The notes below the pieces were generated by a model. It saw only the letters and a program-made list of their open reading frames with translations. It searched no databases and had not been told where the DNA came from. This document shows, one piece after another, positions 41,519 through 49,853 of a DNA stretch of 64,000 nucleotides. This DNA comes from Archangium violaceum Cb vi76 (GTDB lineage: Bacteria > Myxococcota > Myxococcia > Myxococcales > Myxococcaceae), in contig NZ_JPMI01000109.1 in the NCBI RefSeq assembly GCF_000733295.1, positions 62,001 to 126,000 on the forward strand, in the 5' to 3' direction. Position 1 is the first letter of the stretch. Every line of letters begins with the position of its first letter. The translations under genes and the position numbers were made by a program.

Positions 41519-43612
41519 ATGAGAAAGGCATTGCTCGCCGCTTGTTGCCTCGTGGTGTCCGCCTGCAAGACGGCGGAGCCCGCGCCCACGCCCCCGGCCC
41601 CGCCGCCCCCGCGGGAGCAGCCGGCGCCCGAGGCGAAGCCGCTGCCGCCCGGACTGGATGGCGCGGCGCTCAACGAGCAGGCGAATCCGTGCGAGGACTT
41701 CTACGAGTACGCGTGCGGCAACTGGGTGAAGAACACGGAGATCCCCGCGGATCGCCCGCGCTGGTCGCGTGGGTTCGACTCGATCGCCGCGCGCAACGAG
41801 GAGATCCTCCGGGAGCTCCTCGAGGCCGCCTCCACCGGCAAGGCCCCCGAGGGGACGCCGTATGCGCAGAAGCTGGGTGACTACTACGGCGCCTGCATGG
41901 ACGAGGCGCAGGTGGAGGCCTCGCTGCCCGCGCTGAAGACGGAGCTGGCGAAGCTGACGGCGCTGAAGAGCACGAAGGAGCTGGCCCAGGTGGTGGGCAC
42001 GATGCACGCGCGCAGCGTGTTCCCGCTCTTCCATCTGAGCTCCAACAACGACCTGAAGGACGCCAGCCAGATGATTGGCGAACTGGACCAGGGCGGGCTC
42101 GGGCTGCCGGACCGGGACTACTACCTGAAGGATGACGAGAAATCGAAGGGGCTGCTCACGGCCTATGGGGAGCACCTGAAGAACCTCTTCGTGCTGCTGG
42201 GTGAGACGCCGGAGCAGGCGGCGAAGAGCGCGGCGTCGGTGCTGGAGACGGAGACGGCGCTGGCGAAGGCGTCCCTGACGCGCGTGGAGCGCCGTGAGCC
42301 GAAGAACCTCTACCACCGGCTGGAGCGCAAGGGCCTGAAGGCGGAGGCGCCGGCCTTCCCGTGGGACGTGTACTTCACGGCCGCGGGCGCCAAGGACTTG
42401 CAGACGATCAACGTCACGCACCCCCCCTTCTTCAAGGAGGTGGAGCGGCTGGTGAAGTCGACGAAGCCGGAGACGTGGAAGCCATACCTGACGGCGCACT
42501 ACGTGCTGAGCGTCGTTCCGGCGCTGCCCAAGGCCTTCCAGGAGGAGCGCTTCCGCTTCACCTCGCGGAACCTGACGGGCGCGAAGGAGGACGTGCCGCG
42601 CTGGAAGAAGTGCGTGCGCTTCACCAACAACGCGCTGGGCGAGGCGCTGGCGCAGCCCTTCATCGCCAAGACGTTCGGCGCGGATGGCAAGACGACCACG
42701 CTGCAGATGGTGATGGAGATCGAGAAGTCCTTCGAGCGCAACCTGGACACGCTGGCGTGGATGGACGCGCCCACGCGCGAGCAGGCGCTGGTGAAGGTGC
42801 GGAAGATCGCCAACAAGATTGGCTACCCGGACAAGTGGCGCAACTACGATGCGCTGAAGGTGGAGCGCGGCTCGTTCCTGGGCTCGTGGGTGAGCGCGTC
42901 GGCGTTCGAGCAGGCCCGGCAGTTGGCGAAGATCGGCAAGCCGGTGGACAAGGACGAGTGGATCATCCCACCGCCCACGGTGAACGCCTTCTACAACCCG
43001 GCCCTCAACGAGATCATCTTCCCAGCGGGCATCCTGCAGCCTCCGTTCTTCAACCGCGAGGCGACGGCCCCGGTGAACTTCGGGGCCATGGGCATGGTGG
43101 TGGGGCATGAGATCACCCACGGCTTCGACGACGAGGGCCGCCAGTACGACGCCGAGGGCAACCTGCGCGACTGGTGGACGCCGGGCTCGGACAAGGCGTT
43201 CCGCGAGCGCGTGGCCTGCGTGAAGGAGCAGTACGACGGGTACACGGCCATCGACGAGCTGAAGGTGAACGGGGCGCTGACGCTGGGCGAGAACGTGGCG
43301 GACCTGGGTGGCCTGAAGCTGGCGCACGCGGCCATGGAGGCGTGGCTGGCGAAGGACCCGGAGGCTGCGAAGCAGGTGAATGGCTACCGCTACACGCCGA
43401 GCCAGCAGCTCTTCCTGGGCTACGCGCAGTCGTGGTGCTCGAAGTACCGGGATCCGTTCGCGCGGCAGATGGCGATGGTGGATCCGCACTCCCCTCCGCA
43501 CTGGCGGGTGAACGGCCCGTTGGGGAACCTGAAGGAGTTCCAGCAGGCCTTCCAGTGCCAGGAAGGCACGAAGATGGTGCGCCCGGCCGCGCAGCGCTGC
43601 GAGGTCTGGTAG
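41519..43612 (+). CDS. M13-family (neprilysin-like) metalloendopeptidase
   Basis: A 697-residue lipoprotein with lipobox VSAC (Cys16) and a Pro/Ala linker. The catalytic domain is the second half: HEITH at 530-534 with third zinc ligand Glu591 in GENVADLGG, and the downstream PHSPPHWRVNGPL segment, which ends in the family's conserved Trp/Cys region. The family cleaves small peptides outside the cell. AGGGAGA lies 9 bases before the ATG. It ends only 3 bases before the convergent radical SAM gene. Confidence 0.93.
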   Translation: MRKALLAACCLVVSACKTAEPAPTPPAPPPPREQPAPEAKPLPPGLDGAALNEQANPCEDFYEYACGNWVKNTEIPADRPRWSRGFDSIAARNEEILRELLEAASTGKAPEGTPYAQKLGDYYGACMDEAQVEASLPALKTELAKLTALKSTKELAQVVGTMHARSVFPLFHLSSNNDLKDASQMIGELDQGGLGLPDRDYYLKDDEKSKGLLTAYGEHLKNLFVLLGETPEQAAKSAASVLETETALAKASLTRVERREPKNLYHRLERKGLKAEAPAFPWDVYFTAAGAKDLQTINVTHPPFFKEVERLVKSTKPETWKPYLTAHYVLSVVPALPKAFQEERFRFTSRNLTGAKEDVPRWKKCVRFTNNALGEALAQPFIAKTFGADGKTTTLQMVMEIEKSFERNLDTLAWMDAPTREQALVKVRKIANKIGYPDKWRNYDALKVERGSFLGSWVSASAFEQARQLAKIGKPVDKDEWIIPPPTVNAFYNPALNEIIFPAGILQPPFFNREATAPVNFGAMGMVVGHEITHGFDDEGRQYDAEGNLRDWWTPGSDKAFRERVACVKEQYDGYTAIDELKVNGALTLGENVADLGGLKLAHAAMEAWLAKDPEAAKQVNGYRYTPSQQLFLGYAQSWCSKYRDPFARQMAMVDPHSPPHWRVNGPLGNLKEFQQAFQCQEGTKMVRPAAQRCEVW

Positions 43613-43615
43613 CGC

Positions 43616-44650
43616 TCAGAAGAAGCTGAGCTGCGTGCCCGGCTTCATGGGGCGGCGGAAGGTGCTCTCCTTCTCCGCCCCATCCCAGGGCCACTCGCTG
43701 TTGAGCCCCACACGGCGCACGGTGGTGTTGAAGAGCTGGTGGAGGGTGTCCGCGTAGAGGCCCTCGCCCCGCATGCGGACACGGAAGCGCGCGTCGTTCA
43801 GCGCTCCCCCGCGCGTCTCTCGGATGCGGTGCAACACCCGCTCGGCACGCAGGGGGAGCTTCTCGCGCAGACGCTCCTCGAAGACGGCCTGCACGGGGCC
43901 CGGCAGCCGCAGCAGCGTGTAGAAGGCGCGGGTGGCGCCGGCCTCGCGCGCCGCGGTGAGCACGCGCACCATGTCCTCGTCGTTGAGCCCGGGGATGACG
44001 GGGGCCACCGCCACGCCCACCGGGATGCCCGCCGCCGCCAGCCGCTCGATCGTCTGGAGACGCCGCCGGGGCGTGGCCACGTACGGCTCCATGGCGCGAG
44101 CCACCTGCTCGTCATGGAAGGGCAGGGTGATGCACACCGACACCCGGGCCTCCTGCGCGAGTGTCTCGAGCACGTCCAGGTCGCGCTCGATGAGGGGCCC
44201 CTTGGTGATGATGCCCACGGGGTTGCGGTACTCGGCGCAGACCTCCAGGCAGGCGCGGGTGAGCCGCAGCGAGGCCTCGAGGGGCTGGTAGCAGTCGGTG
44301 ACGCCGCTGAAGGCGACCGTCTCGCCCTTCCAGCTCTTGCGCTCGAAGGCCGCGCGCAGCAGCTCCGCGGCCTGGGGCTTCACCACCAGCTTCGTCTCGA
44401 AGTCCGTGCCGGCGCCGAAGCCGAGGTACTCGTGGTAGGGCCGCGCGTAGCAGTACGCGCAGGCATGGAGGCAGCCCCGGTAGGGATTGACGCTCCAGGT
44501 GAAGCCGACGTCGGGGCTGTCGTTGCGCCCGAGCACCTCGCGGCTGTGATCCTCGAGCACCTCCAGCTTCGCGGGAGGAATCTCGTCCAGGTACTCCACC
44601 GCGGTGGTGTCCCAGGGGTTGGTCGGGTTGGAGATGGGACGGGGCTTCAC
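43616..44650 (-). CDS. PA0069-type radical SAM protein
   Basis: A 344-residue protein. The Fe-S cluster motif CLHACAYCYARP (Cys-x3-Cys-x2-Cys) is near residue 60, with the SAM-binding GVTDCYQPLE region after it. The call as a PA0069-family radical SAM protein follows from VNPYRGC and TKGPLIERDLDVL. The substrate is unknown; this family lies beside DNA repair or photolyase-like genes elsewhere. Start is a GTG at 44650 with a GGGAG site only one base upstream. Confidence 0.85.
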   Translation of the reverse strand: MKPRPISNPTNPWDTTAVEYLDEIPPAKLEVLEDHSREVLGRNDSPDVGFTWSVNPYRGCLHACAYCYARPYHEYLGFGAGTDFETKLVVKPQAAELLRAAFERKSWKGETVAFSGVTDCYQPLEASLRLTRACLEVCAEYRNPVGIITKGPLIERDLDVLETLAQEARVSVCITLPFHDEQVARAMEPYVATPRRRLQTIERLAAAGIPVGVAVAPVIPGLNDEDMVRVLTAAREAGATRAFYTLLRLPGPVQAVFEERLREKLPLRAERVLHRIRETRGGALNDARFRVRMRGEGLYADTLHQLFNTTVRRVGLNSEWPWDGAEKESTFRRPMKPGTQLSFF

Positions 44651-44785
44651 ACTCCCAGACTGGGGCTGAAAGGACGTTCAGTCAAGGCTCGATTGGCGGG
44701 GTGGTGGCCAACGTGGACGGTCAGGTAGGCGAGCGGGCGAGCCTGCTCGCCTGCCTCGTACCGCGGGGGTGCCTACCGTGGTCCC

Positions 44786-46582
44786 ATGCGTTTCTGGCCT
44801 GCCCTCCTGTGCTGCTTGCTTCTCGGGACGCCCGTCCTGGCCGCCGGGGAGGAGGTCCCCATGCCCCTCGAGTCCGCGGTACGGGCGCGGGTGGCACGGA
44901 CGCCGGAGGAGGCGTCCGAGGCGCTGCTCCGTTTCTACGAGGCGCGGGGCTTCCAGCCGGCGTGGTTCTCCCAGGATGGCTCGGTGCGGCCCCAGGTGGA
45001 CCAGTACCTCGCGGCGCTCTGCGAGGCGCCGGTGGAGGGCTTGTGGCCGGAGCGCTACCACCGCTCGGCGCTCGACGAGGCCGTGCGCCGGTTGACGCTG
45101 GGGGGTGCTCCGGAGGGCGCGTGGGTGGAGGTGGAGGTGCGGTTGACGTCGAGCTTCCTCACCTACGCCTCGCACCTGTTGACCGGGCAGGTGTCCCCCC
45201 GGCGTTTCGCGTGGCGGACGAAACCTCCGGGGGACGTGGATCTGGCGACGGTGCTGGAGGGGGCGCTCGTGAGTGGGGACCTGGCTGGCGCCCTGCGGGA
45301 GCTCTCCCCGAGCCATGAGGGCTTCGTGCGGCTGAGGGAGGCGCTCGTGCGCTACCGGGCCCTCGCGGCGGAGGGGGGCTGGCCGCTGGTGCCCGAGGGA
45401 GGACTGCTCCAGCGGGGGATGAGGGGCCCTCGGGTGGCGGTGTTGCGCGAGCGGCTGCGTGCCACGGGAGATCTCCCTCCGGCTCCCGAGGAGCGGCTGC
45501 TCCATCCGGGCGCTCCCGCCGTGGGCGTGGTCCCGGTCACGGAGGAGCTCATTCGCGCGTCGCTGGAGGGCGAGGCGCCCGTGCCCGCCGGGGTGGGCGT
45601 GGCCACCGGGGAGGGGCCCGGGGAAGTCCTGCCCGCGCCGGAGGAGTTCTTCGACGCGGAGTTGGAGGAGGCGGTGAGGGCCTTCCAGCGGAGGCTCGGG
45701 CTGGAGGTGGACGGGCTGGTGGGCCGCAATACACTCCGGGCGCTGCGGGTGCCCGTGGAGGAGCGCATCGCGCAGATGCGGGTGAACCTGGAGCGATGGC
45801 GCTGGGTGCCCCGGTCGCTGGGGGTCCGCTACGTGGTGGTGAACCTGCCCGCCTTCGAGCTGGAGGCGGTGGAGCAGGGGCGGCCCGTGCTGAAGATGCG
45901 GACCATCATCGGGACGCGGGACTGGCGTACGCCCATCTTCATGGACGAGGTGGAGTACCTGGTGCTCAATCCGGTGTGGTACCTGCCCTCCGGCATCTCC
46001 ACGAGGGAGGTGCTGCCGAGGCTCCAGGAAGATCCTGGCGCGGCCGAGCGGATGGAGCTGACCATCTACGAGCGGGCCACCGGGGCGCTGGTGGACCCTT
46101 GGGCGGTGGATTGGAACGCCGTGGAGGCCGGGGCGCTGCCCTACCGCTTCGAGCAGTCGCCCGGAGACACCAACCCGTTGGGACGGGTGAAGTTCATCTT
46201 CCCCAACCGCTTCTCCGTCTACCTGCACGACACGCCCAACCCGGCGCTCTTCGAGCGGACGCACCGGGCCTTCAGCCATGGCTGCATCCGGGTGGAGGAG
46301 CCGGTGCGGCTCGCGGACTTCATGCTCCGGGGGCACGGGGGCTGGACGCGGGAGTCCCTGGCGGCGGCGATGGAGGCGGGTGGCGAGCCCCGGCGGGTAG
46401 TGCTGCCCGCGCCGGTGCCGGTGTACCTGCTCTATTGGACGGCCTTCGTGGACGCGGAGGGCCGGGTGCAGTTCCGGCCGGACCTCTACCGGAGGGATCC
46501 GGAGGTACGGCGGGCGCTGGCGCTGGAGACGCCGCGAGTGGCGGGCGAGTCGCCAGCGTCCTGCGGAGGGGTACGCGGTTAG
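44786..46582 (+). CDS. L,D-transpeptidase of the YcbB type
   Basis: A 598-residue protein with a signal peptide (LLCCLLLGTPVLAA). Residues 30-280 form the N-terminal scaffold seen in Escherichia coli LdtD/YcbB; FQRRLGLEVDGLVGRNTLRAL (in part) near residue 305 is a peptidoglycan-binding helical pair. The YkuD domain follows, with the catalytic His498 and Cys500 in AFSHGCIRV. It would form 3-3 crosslinks in the periplasm. The stop overlaps the convergent M15-like gene by four bases. Confidence 0.92.
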   Translation: MRFWPALLCCLLLGTPVLAAGEEVPMPLESAVRARVARTPEEASEALLRFYEARGFQPAWFSQDGSVRPQVDQYLAALCEAPVEGLWPERYHRSALDEAVRRLTLGGAPEGAWVEVEVRLTSSFLTYASHLLTGQVSPRRFAWRTKPPGDVDLATVLEGALVSGDLAGALRELSPSHEGFVRLREALVRYRALAAEGGWPLVPEGGLLQRGMRGPRVAVLRERLRATGDLPPAPEERLLHPGAPAVGVVPVTEELIRASLEGEAPVPAGVGVATGEGPGEVLPAPEEFFDAELEEAVRAFQRRLGLEVDGLVGRNTLRALRVPVEERIAQMRVNLERWRWVPRSLGVRYVVVNLPAFELEAVEQGRPVLKMRTIIGTRDWRTPIFMDEVEYLVLNPVWYLPSGISTREVLPRLQEDPGAAERMELTIYERATGALVDPWAVDWNAVEAGALPYRFEQSPGDTNPLGRVKFIFPNRFSVYLHDTPNPALFERTHRAFSHGCIRVEEPVRLADFMLRGHGGWTRESLAAAMEAGGEPRRVVLPAPVPVYLLYWTAFVDAEGRVQFRPDLYRRDPEVRRALALETPRVAGESPASCGGVRG

Positions 46583-47565
46583 CGCTTGCTCCAGCGGGCC
46601 GGGGTGCCGCGCACGTCGATGTGCACGAAGGGCCCGTGGACGCGGTTGGCGCGGTAGACGCCGTAGCCACCGATGAGCTCGGGCACGCGCTGCTCCACGC
46701 GGTCCACGGCACGGGCGAGTACCTCGGCGTCCTTCACGTCGACGCGCCCGTTGCCATCGAGGTCATCCATCTCCCCATCGCCATCATCATCGAGCCAGAC
46801 ATCGGCCGCGTCCCCGTAGGTGTGACGGCTGAACTTCGCGCGGCCGTTCTCACCGGGTCCGTTGTACTGGGGCGTGCGGAAGCCGCTCATCACATGGAGC
46901 CCCTTGGCGGGATGGCCCTGGGCGCGCAGCTCCTGGAGCACGAGCTCCAGCTTGTCCACCAGACGCAGGTCGAGCACGAGGTACTTGGGCCAGACATGGG
47001 CCTGATCCTTGGTGAGGAAGTGCCGGAGCTTGAAGTGCTCGGAGACGGCGAAGTCCTGGTTCTCGCGCGTGACCTCGATGAGGAGCTCGGGAGGGGCATA
47101 GCGGCCGGAGCGGCCAGCGGTGCGAGCCGGCCAGCGCCCGATGCGGTAGCCGTTGAGCTGCGTCTTCGAGCCGTCGAAATGAACGGGGGTGATGACGGCG
47201 TGCGGGCTGGTTTCCGTGCCCTGAGCGGAGGGAGAGAGCCGCCAGACGCCGGGCTGGGCCGGAGCCCTCCATCCCTCGTTGGAGATGGACGCGGGAGCCT
47301 GGGTGTTCGAGCCCAGCGCCAACCAGCGGGCCTCCTTCACGTCCTCGCGGACGGCGAAGTGGGGCTGGAGCGTCTCGCCGGGGGGCACGACGACGGCGCG
47401 CAGGGCACCGCTGTGGCCACGGGAGACCAGCTCGACGGGCGTGGACGGAGCCACGACAGGAGCGGGTTCGGCGGCCATGGCGTACTGAGCCACGAGGAGC
47501 AGCGCGGCGACGATGAACAGGATGGCTGAACGGCTGAGGGGCAGGCGGCTACGGGATGAATTCAC
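46579..47565 (-). CDS. M15-like peptidase (DUF882 / YcbK type)
   Basis: A 328-residue protein with an N-terminal signal peptide (SAILFIVAALLLVAQYAMA). The last 130 residues hold HVMSGFRTPQYN, FSRHTYGDAADVWLD and a final HGPFVHIDV, the His-Asp-His zinc site of M15/DUF882 enzymes that cut peptidoglycan peptides. A DDDGDGEMDDLDGNGRVD loop before the last strand would bind calcium. Residues 40-170 are an extra beta-rich region. The GTG at 47565 is preferred: the ATG at 47664 lies inside the hairpin that ends the upstream gene. It converges with the L,D-transpeptidase. Confidence 0.82.
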   Translation of the reverse strand: MNSSRSRLPLSRSAILFIVAALLLVAQYAMAAEPAPVVAPSTPVELVSRGHSGALRAVVVPPGETLQPHFAVREDVKEARWLALGSNTQAPASISNEGWRAPAQPGVWRLSPSAQGTETSPHAVITPVHFDGSKTQLNGYRIGRWPARTAGRSGRYAPPELLIEVTRENQDFAVSEHFKLRHFLTKDQAHVWPKYLVLDLRLVDKLELVLQELRAQGHPAKGLHVMSGFRTPQYNGPGENGRAKFSRHTYGDAADVWLDDDGDGEMDDLDGNGRVDVKDAEVLARAVDRVEQRVPELIGGYGVYRANRVHGPFVHIDVRGTPARWSKR

Positions 47566-47662
47566 GCGGACTCTGAGCAACTGGCCGAGAGGGGGAATTC
47601 CCCCGGCCTCCCTGGCTGGACTCCAGGGCAGGGTGGGTGCTCGAAAGGACTCGGAAAATGAC

Positions 47663-47707
47663 ATGGCCGGCGACTCCTCCTCGGGAGAGGGAGGAGACAC
47701 CGGCCAT
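47663..47707 (-). terminator. Rho-independent terminator after the 47741 gene
   Basis: Outer stem ATGGCCGG / CCGGCCAT and inner stem CTCCTCC / GGAGGAG. On the minus strand it is followed by TCATTTTCC, a T-rich tail. It starts 33 bases after the stop codon. Confidence 0.65.
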
Positions 47708-47740
47708 ATGTGACGGGTTCCCCGAGGGGAGCGTCCTGCC

Positions 47741-49663
47741 TCAGCGGATGACGGGGACGATCTCCTTCGTCCACTGGGCGATGTGATTGGAGGTGGTGAT
47801 GTCCTGGAAGGGCAGCACGAGGGCGGGGTAGCTCGGGTCCTCACCGAGTGCCACCTTGTCCGGGTCCACGGCGGAGATCCACAGCAGCGTGCCGTTGGGG
47901 TTCTCATCTCCACCGGGGAGCGGGTTGCGCAGTCCGTACCGGCGGCTGGAGGAGAAGGTGAACCACTGCAGCCGCGAGTTCGGCTCCCGCGTGCGCTGGT
48001 AGAGGAAGGGCGCCCACTTGGGGAAGGAGCTGGTGAGGTTCGTTCCGGTGTCGCGCTTGCCGGGAGCATTCGCGCGGGCGAGCTCGATGAGCGGAGCCCC
48101 CGCCTCGGCCTTCACGGCGAAGAGCCGCGCGGAGGGATCGCTGTCCGCGTTGCAGTCCGTCCCGGAGGTGCCGCTCGGGCAGGTGGACTCATTGAAGAGG
48201 AGGAACGAGTTGTCGGGCGAGATGGCCGGGTAGTAGCGGTTCTTTCCGTCCACGGCGGGCGCGAGCGTTACCGGCGCGCTCCAGCCCGAGCCGGTGTGGC
48301 TGACCATCTGGATGGCGCCCTTGCCGAAGCGCTGGTTGGTGCCCTTCACCCCCATCATCACGAAGGCGATCTTCTGCCCGTCCGCGGACCAGTCCGGGTG
48401 GCTGACCGGGTTGGTGCTGCTGCCCGTGCCCGTGAGGCTCTGCGCCTTCTTGCCGTTGTTGCCGTCGAAGAGCATCAGGTTGAAGTCGGTGGCGCCCGAG
48501 TCCGCGTAGACGCCCACGTACTGCGAGCCATCCGGGTTCCACGACTCGAAGATGCTCTTGTCCGGAGAGCTGGCGCCCGCGTTGTAGGGGACGAGCAGCG
48601 TCTTGCTGGCCACGTCCATCAGCACGAGGCGCCCGGAGTTCTGGCCGTTGGCCTCGGCGACGAGCTTCTTCCCGTCGCGCGACAGCGCGTGGCAGCCGAT
48701 GCACTCGCCGTTGGCGACCTCGGGACCGGCGAACTTCTCTCCCGTGAGCTGCGAGGCGCTCGAGAAGTCGAAGCGCATGATGGCCGAGCCGTTGGAGGTG
48801 GTCCAATAGTAGAGGCCGCCGGTGAGGTCATCGCGCGAGAAGGACACGGAGAGCGGCGTGGACGTGCCCACCTGCGCGCCCGCGTCGTTGGTGCCGCGCA
48901 GGGTGATGGAGACGGGCTCGCCGCCGCGGTTGGTCTGGGTGAGCCACAGCCAGGTGGCGTCATCCGGCCGGTAGATGCAGCCACCGTTCAGCGGCTGGGT
49001 GCAGCGCAGGTAGACCTTCAGGTCCGTGACGGCGTTCTGGAATGACAGCTCGAAGAGGGTGTTGCCGCTGCCCGGCAGGAAGTGGAGCTCCGCCCCGCGC
49101 ATGTTGGGGGGCATGAGCACGCCGTCATTGGGGTAGACGAAGTCCGGCTTGCGCGTGTCACTGGGAGGGCCGGCGAAGGGGCCCGCCGGGTCCTCGGGCA
49201 GCGAGGTGGAGGCCGGATCCTTCACGCTCGCCTGGAGCTTCACGGACACCTGTGTCGTCCCGCGCACGCTGCCCGCGAGGGCGGAGATCGTCGTCACACC
49301 GCCCTGGTTCTTGTAGGTGGTGAAGGTGCTGCCCGAGAAGCCCCCGATGAAGCCGTTCTCCACCGAGAAGCGGACCCGTGTGGTGATGTCGCGCGTCCCG
49401 CCGCTGTCGAAGGTGCCGATGGCCTTGTAGGTGAGCGAGGCGGGAGTCTTCCCGGCCTCGATGAGGAGCATCTGATCCGCGGGCTCGACGCTGATGGACT
49501 TCAGCCCGGGGAGGGGCTCGCCACTGCCGGTGGTCCCACCGTCGGCCGATGGGCCGCCCGGGCCGTTACCTCCGTCGTCCTCGCATCCGGTGGAGGCGAG
49601 GAGGAGCACCGCGAGCAGGGTGGAGAGAAGAGCGGGAATGCGCATGGGGCGCATTCTGGCCAT
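47741..49663 (-). CDS. CxxCH-containing beta-propeller lipoprotein, paralogue
   Basis: A 640-residue predicted lipoprotein. Signal ends in lipobox STGC (Cys27), then a Gly/Asp-rich linker. It has the same order as the gene at 33194: Ig-like domain, DTRKPDFVYPNDG segment, CIGCHALSRDGKKLV (one CxxCH) and PD40-like strands such as WSADGQKIAFVM, ending with ITTSNHIAQW. It stops there, without the Cys-rich tail of its relative. Three in-frame ATGs (49663, 49654, 49645) all work. The first touches a terminator hairpin's T-tract, so 49654 or 49645 may be used. Confidence 0.75.
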   Translation of the reverse strand: MARMRPMRIPALLSTLLAVLLLASTGCEDDGGNGPGGPSADGGTTGSGEPLPGLKSISVEPADQMLLIEAGKTPASLTYKAIGTFDSGGTRDITTRVRFSVENGFIGGFSGSTFTTYKNQGGVTTISALAGSVRGTTQVSVKLQASVKDPASTSLPEDPAGPFAGPPSDTRKPDFVYPNDGVLMPPNMRGAELHFLPGSGNTLFELSFQNAVTDLKVYLRCTQPLNGGCIYRPDDATWLWLTQTNRGGEPVSITLRGTNDAGAQVGTSTPLSVSFSRDDLTGGLYYWTTSNGSAIMRFDFSSASQLTGEKFAGPEVANGECIGCHALSRDGKKLVAEANGQNSGRLVLMDVASKTLLVPYNAGASSPDKSIFESWNPDGSQYVGVYADSGATDFNLMLFDGNNGKKAQSLTGTGSSTNPVSHPDWSADGQKIAFVMMGVKGTNQRFGKGAIQMVSHTGSGWSAPVTLAPAVDGKNRYYPAISPDNSFLLFNESTCPSGTSGTDCNADSDPSARLFAVKAEAGAPLIELARANAPGKRDTGTNLTSSFPKWAPFLYQRTREPNSRLQWFTFSSSRRYGLRNPLPGGDENPNGTLLWISAVDPDKVALGEDPSYPALVLPFQDITTSNHIAQWTKEIVPVIR

Positions 49664-49672
49664 GAAAAACGA

Positions 49673-49714
49673 GAGGCCGGCAATCCCTCGGACGTCCGAG
49701 AAATTGCCGGCCTC
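49673..49714 (-). terminator. Rho-independent terminator behind tRNA-Gly
   Basis: GAGGCCGGCAAT and ATTGCCGGCCTC form a perfect 12-bp stem with a second 7-bp stem (CTCGGAC / GTCCGAG) inside. On the minus strand it is followed by GTTTTTC. It starts 5 bases after the 3' end of the tRNA gene. Confidence 0.8.
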
Positions 49715-49718
49715 ACAG

Positions 49719-49791
49719 AGCGGCGGACCGGGTTCGAACCGGCGACCCCGAGCTTGGGAAGCTCGTGCTCTACCAGCTGAGCTACCACCGC
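49719..49791 (-). tRNA. tRNA-Gly(CCC)
   Basis: The cloverleaf folds completely on the minus strand. Acceptor arms GCGGTGG and CCGCCGC pair with one T-G wobble; the D arm holds GCTCAGCTGGTAGAGC; the anticodon stem CGAGC/GCTCG carries the loop TTCCCAA, so the anticodon is CCC; the T arm has GCCGG-TTCGAAC-CCGGT. The discriminator is T. CCA is not encoded. A terminator follows after 5 bases. Confidence 0.95.
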
Positions 49792-49853
49792 GTCGCAAGC
49801 AGTCTCAAAGTAGGGGCCCGCACGCGGCTTGTCAACGAGAAGTGTCGAGGGGG

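Noticed and set aside
47566-47664. ATG at 47664 as start of the M15-like peptidase
   Set aside because: It lies inside the terminator hairpin of the upstream gene, and its signal peptide would begin 33 residues later; GTG 47565 fits better.
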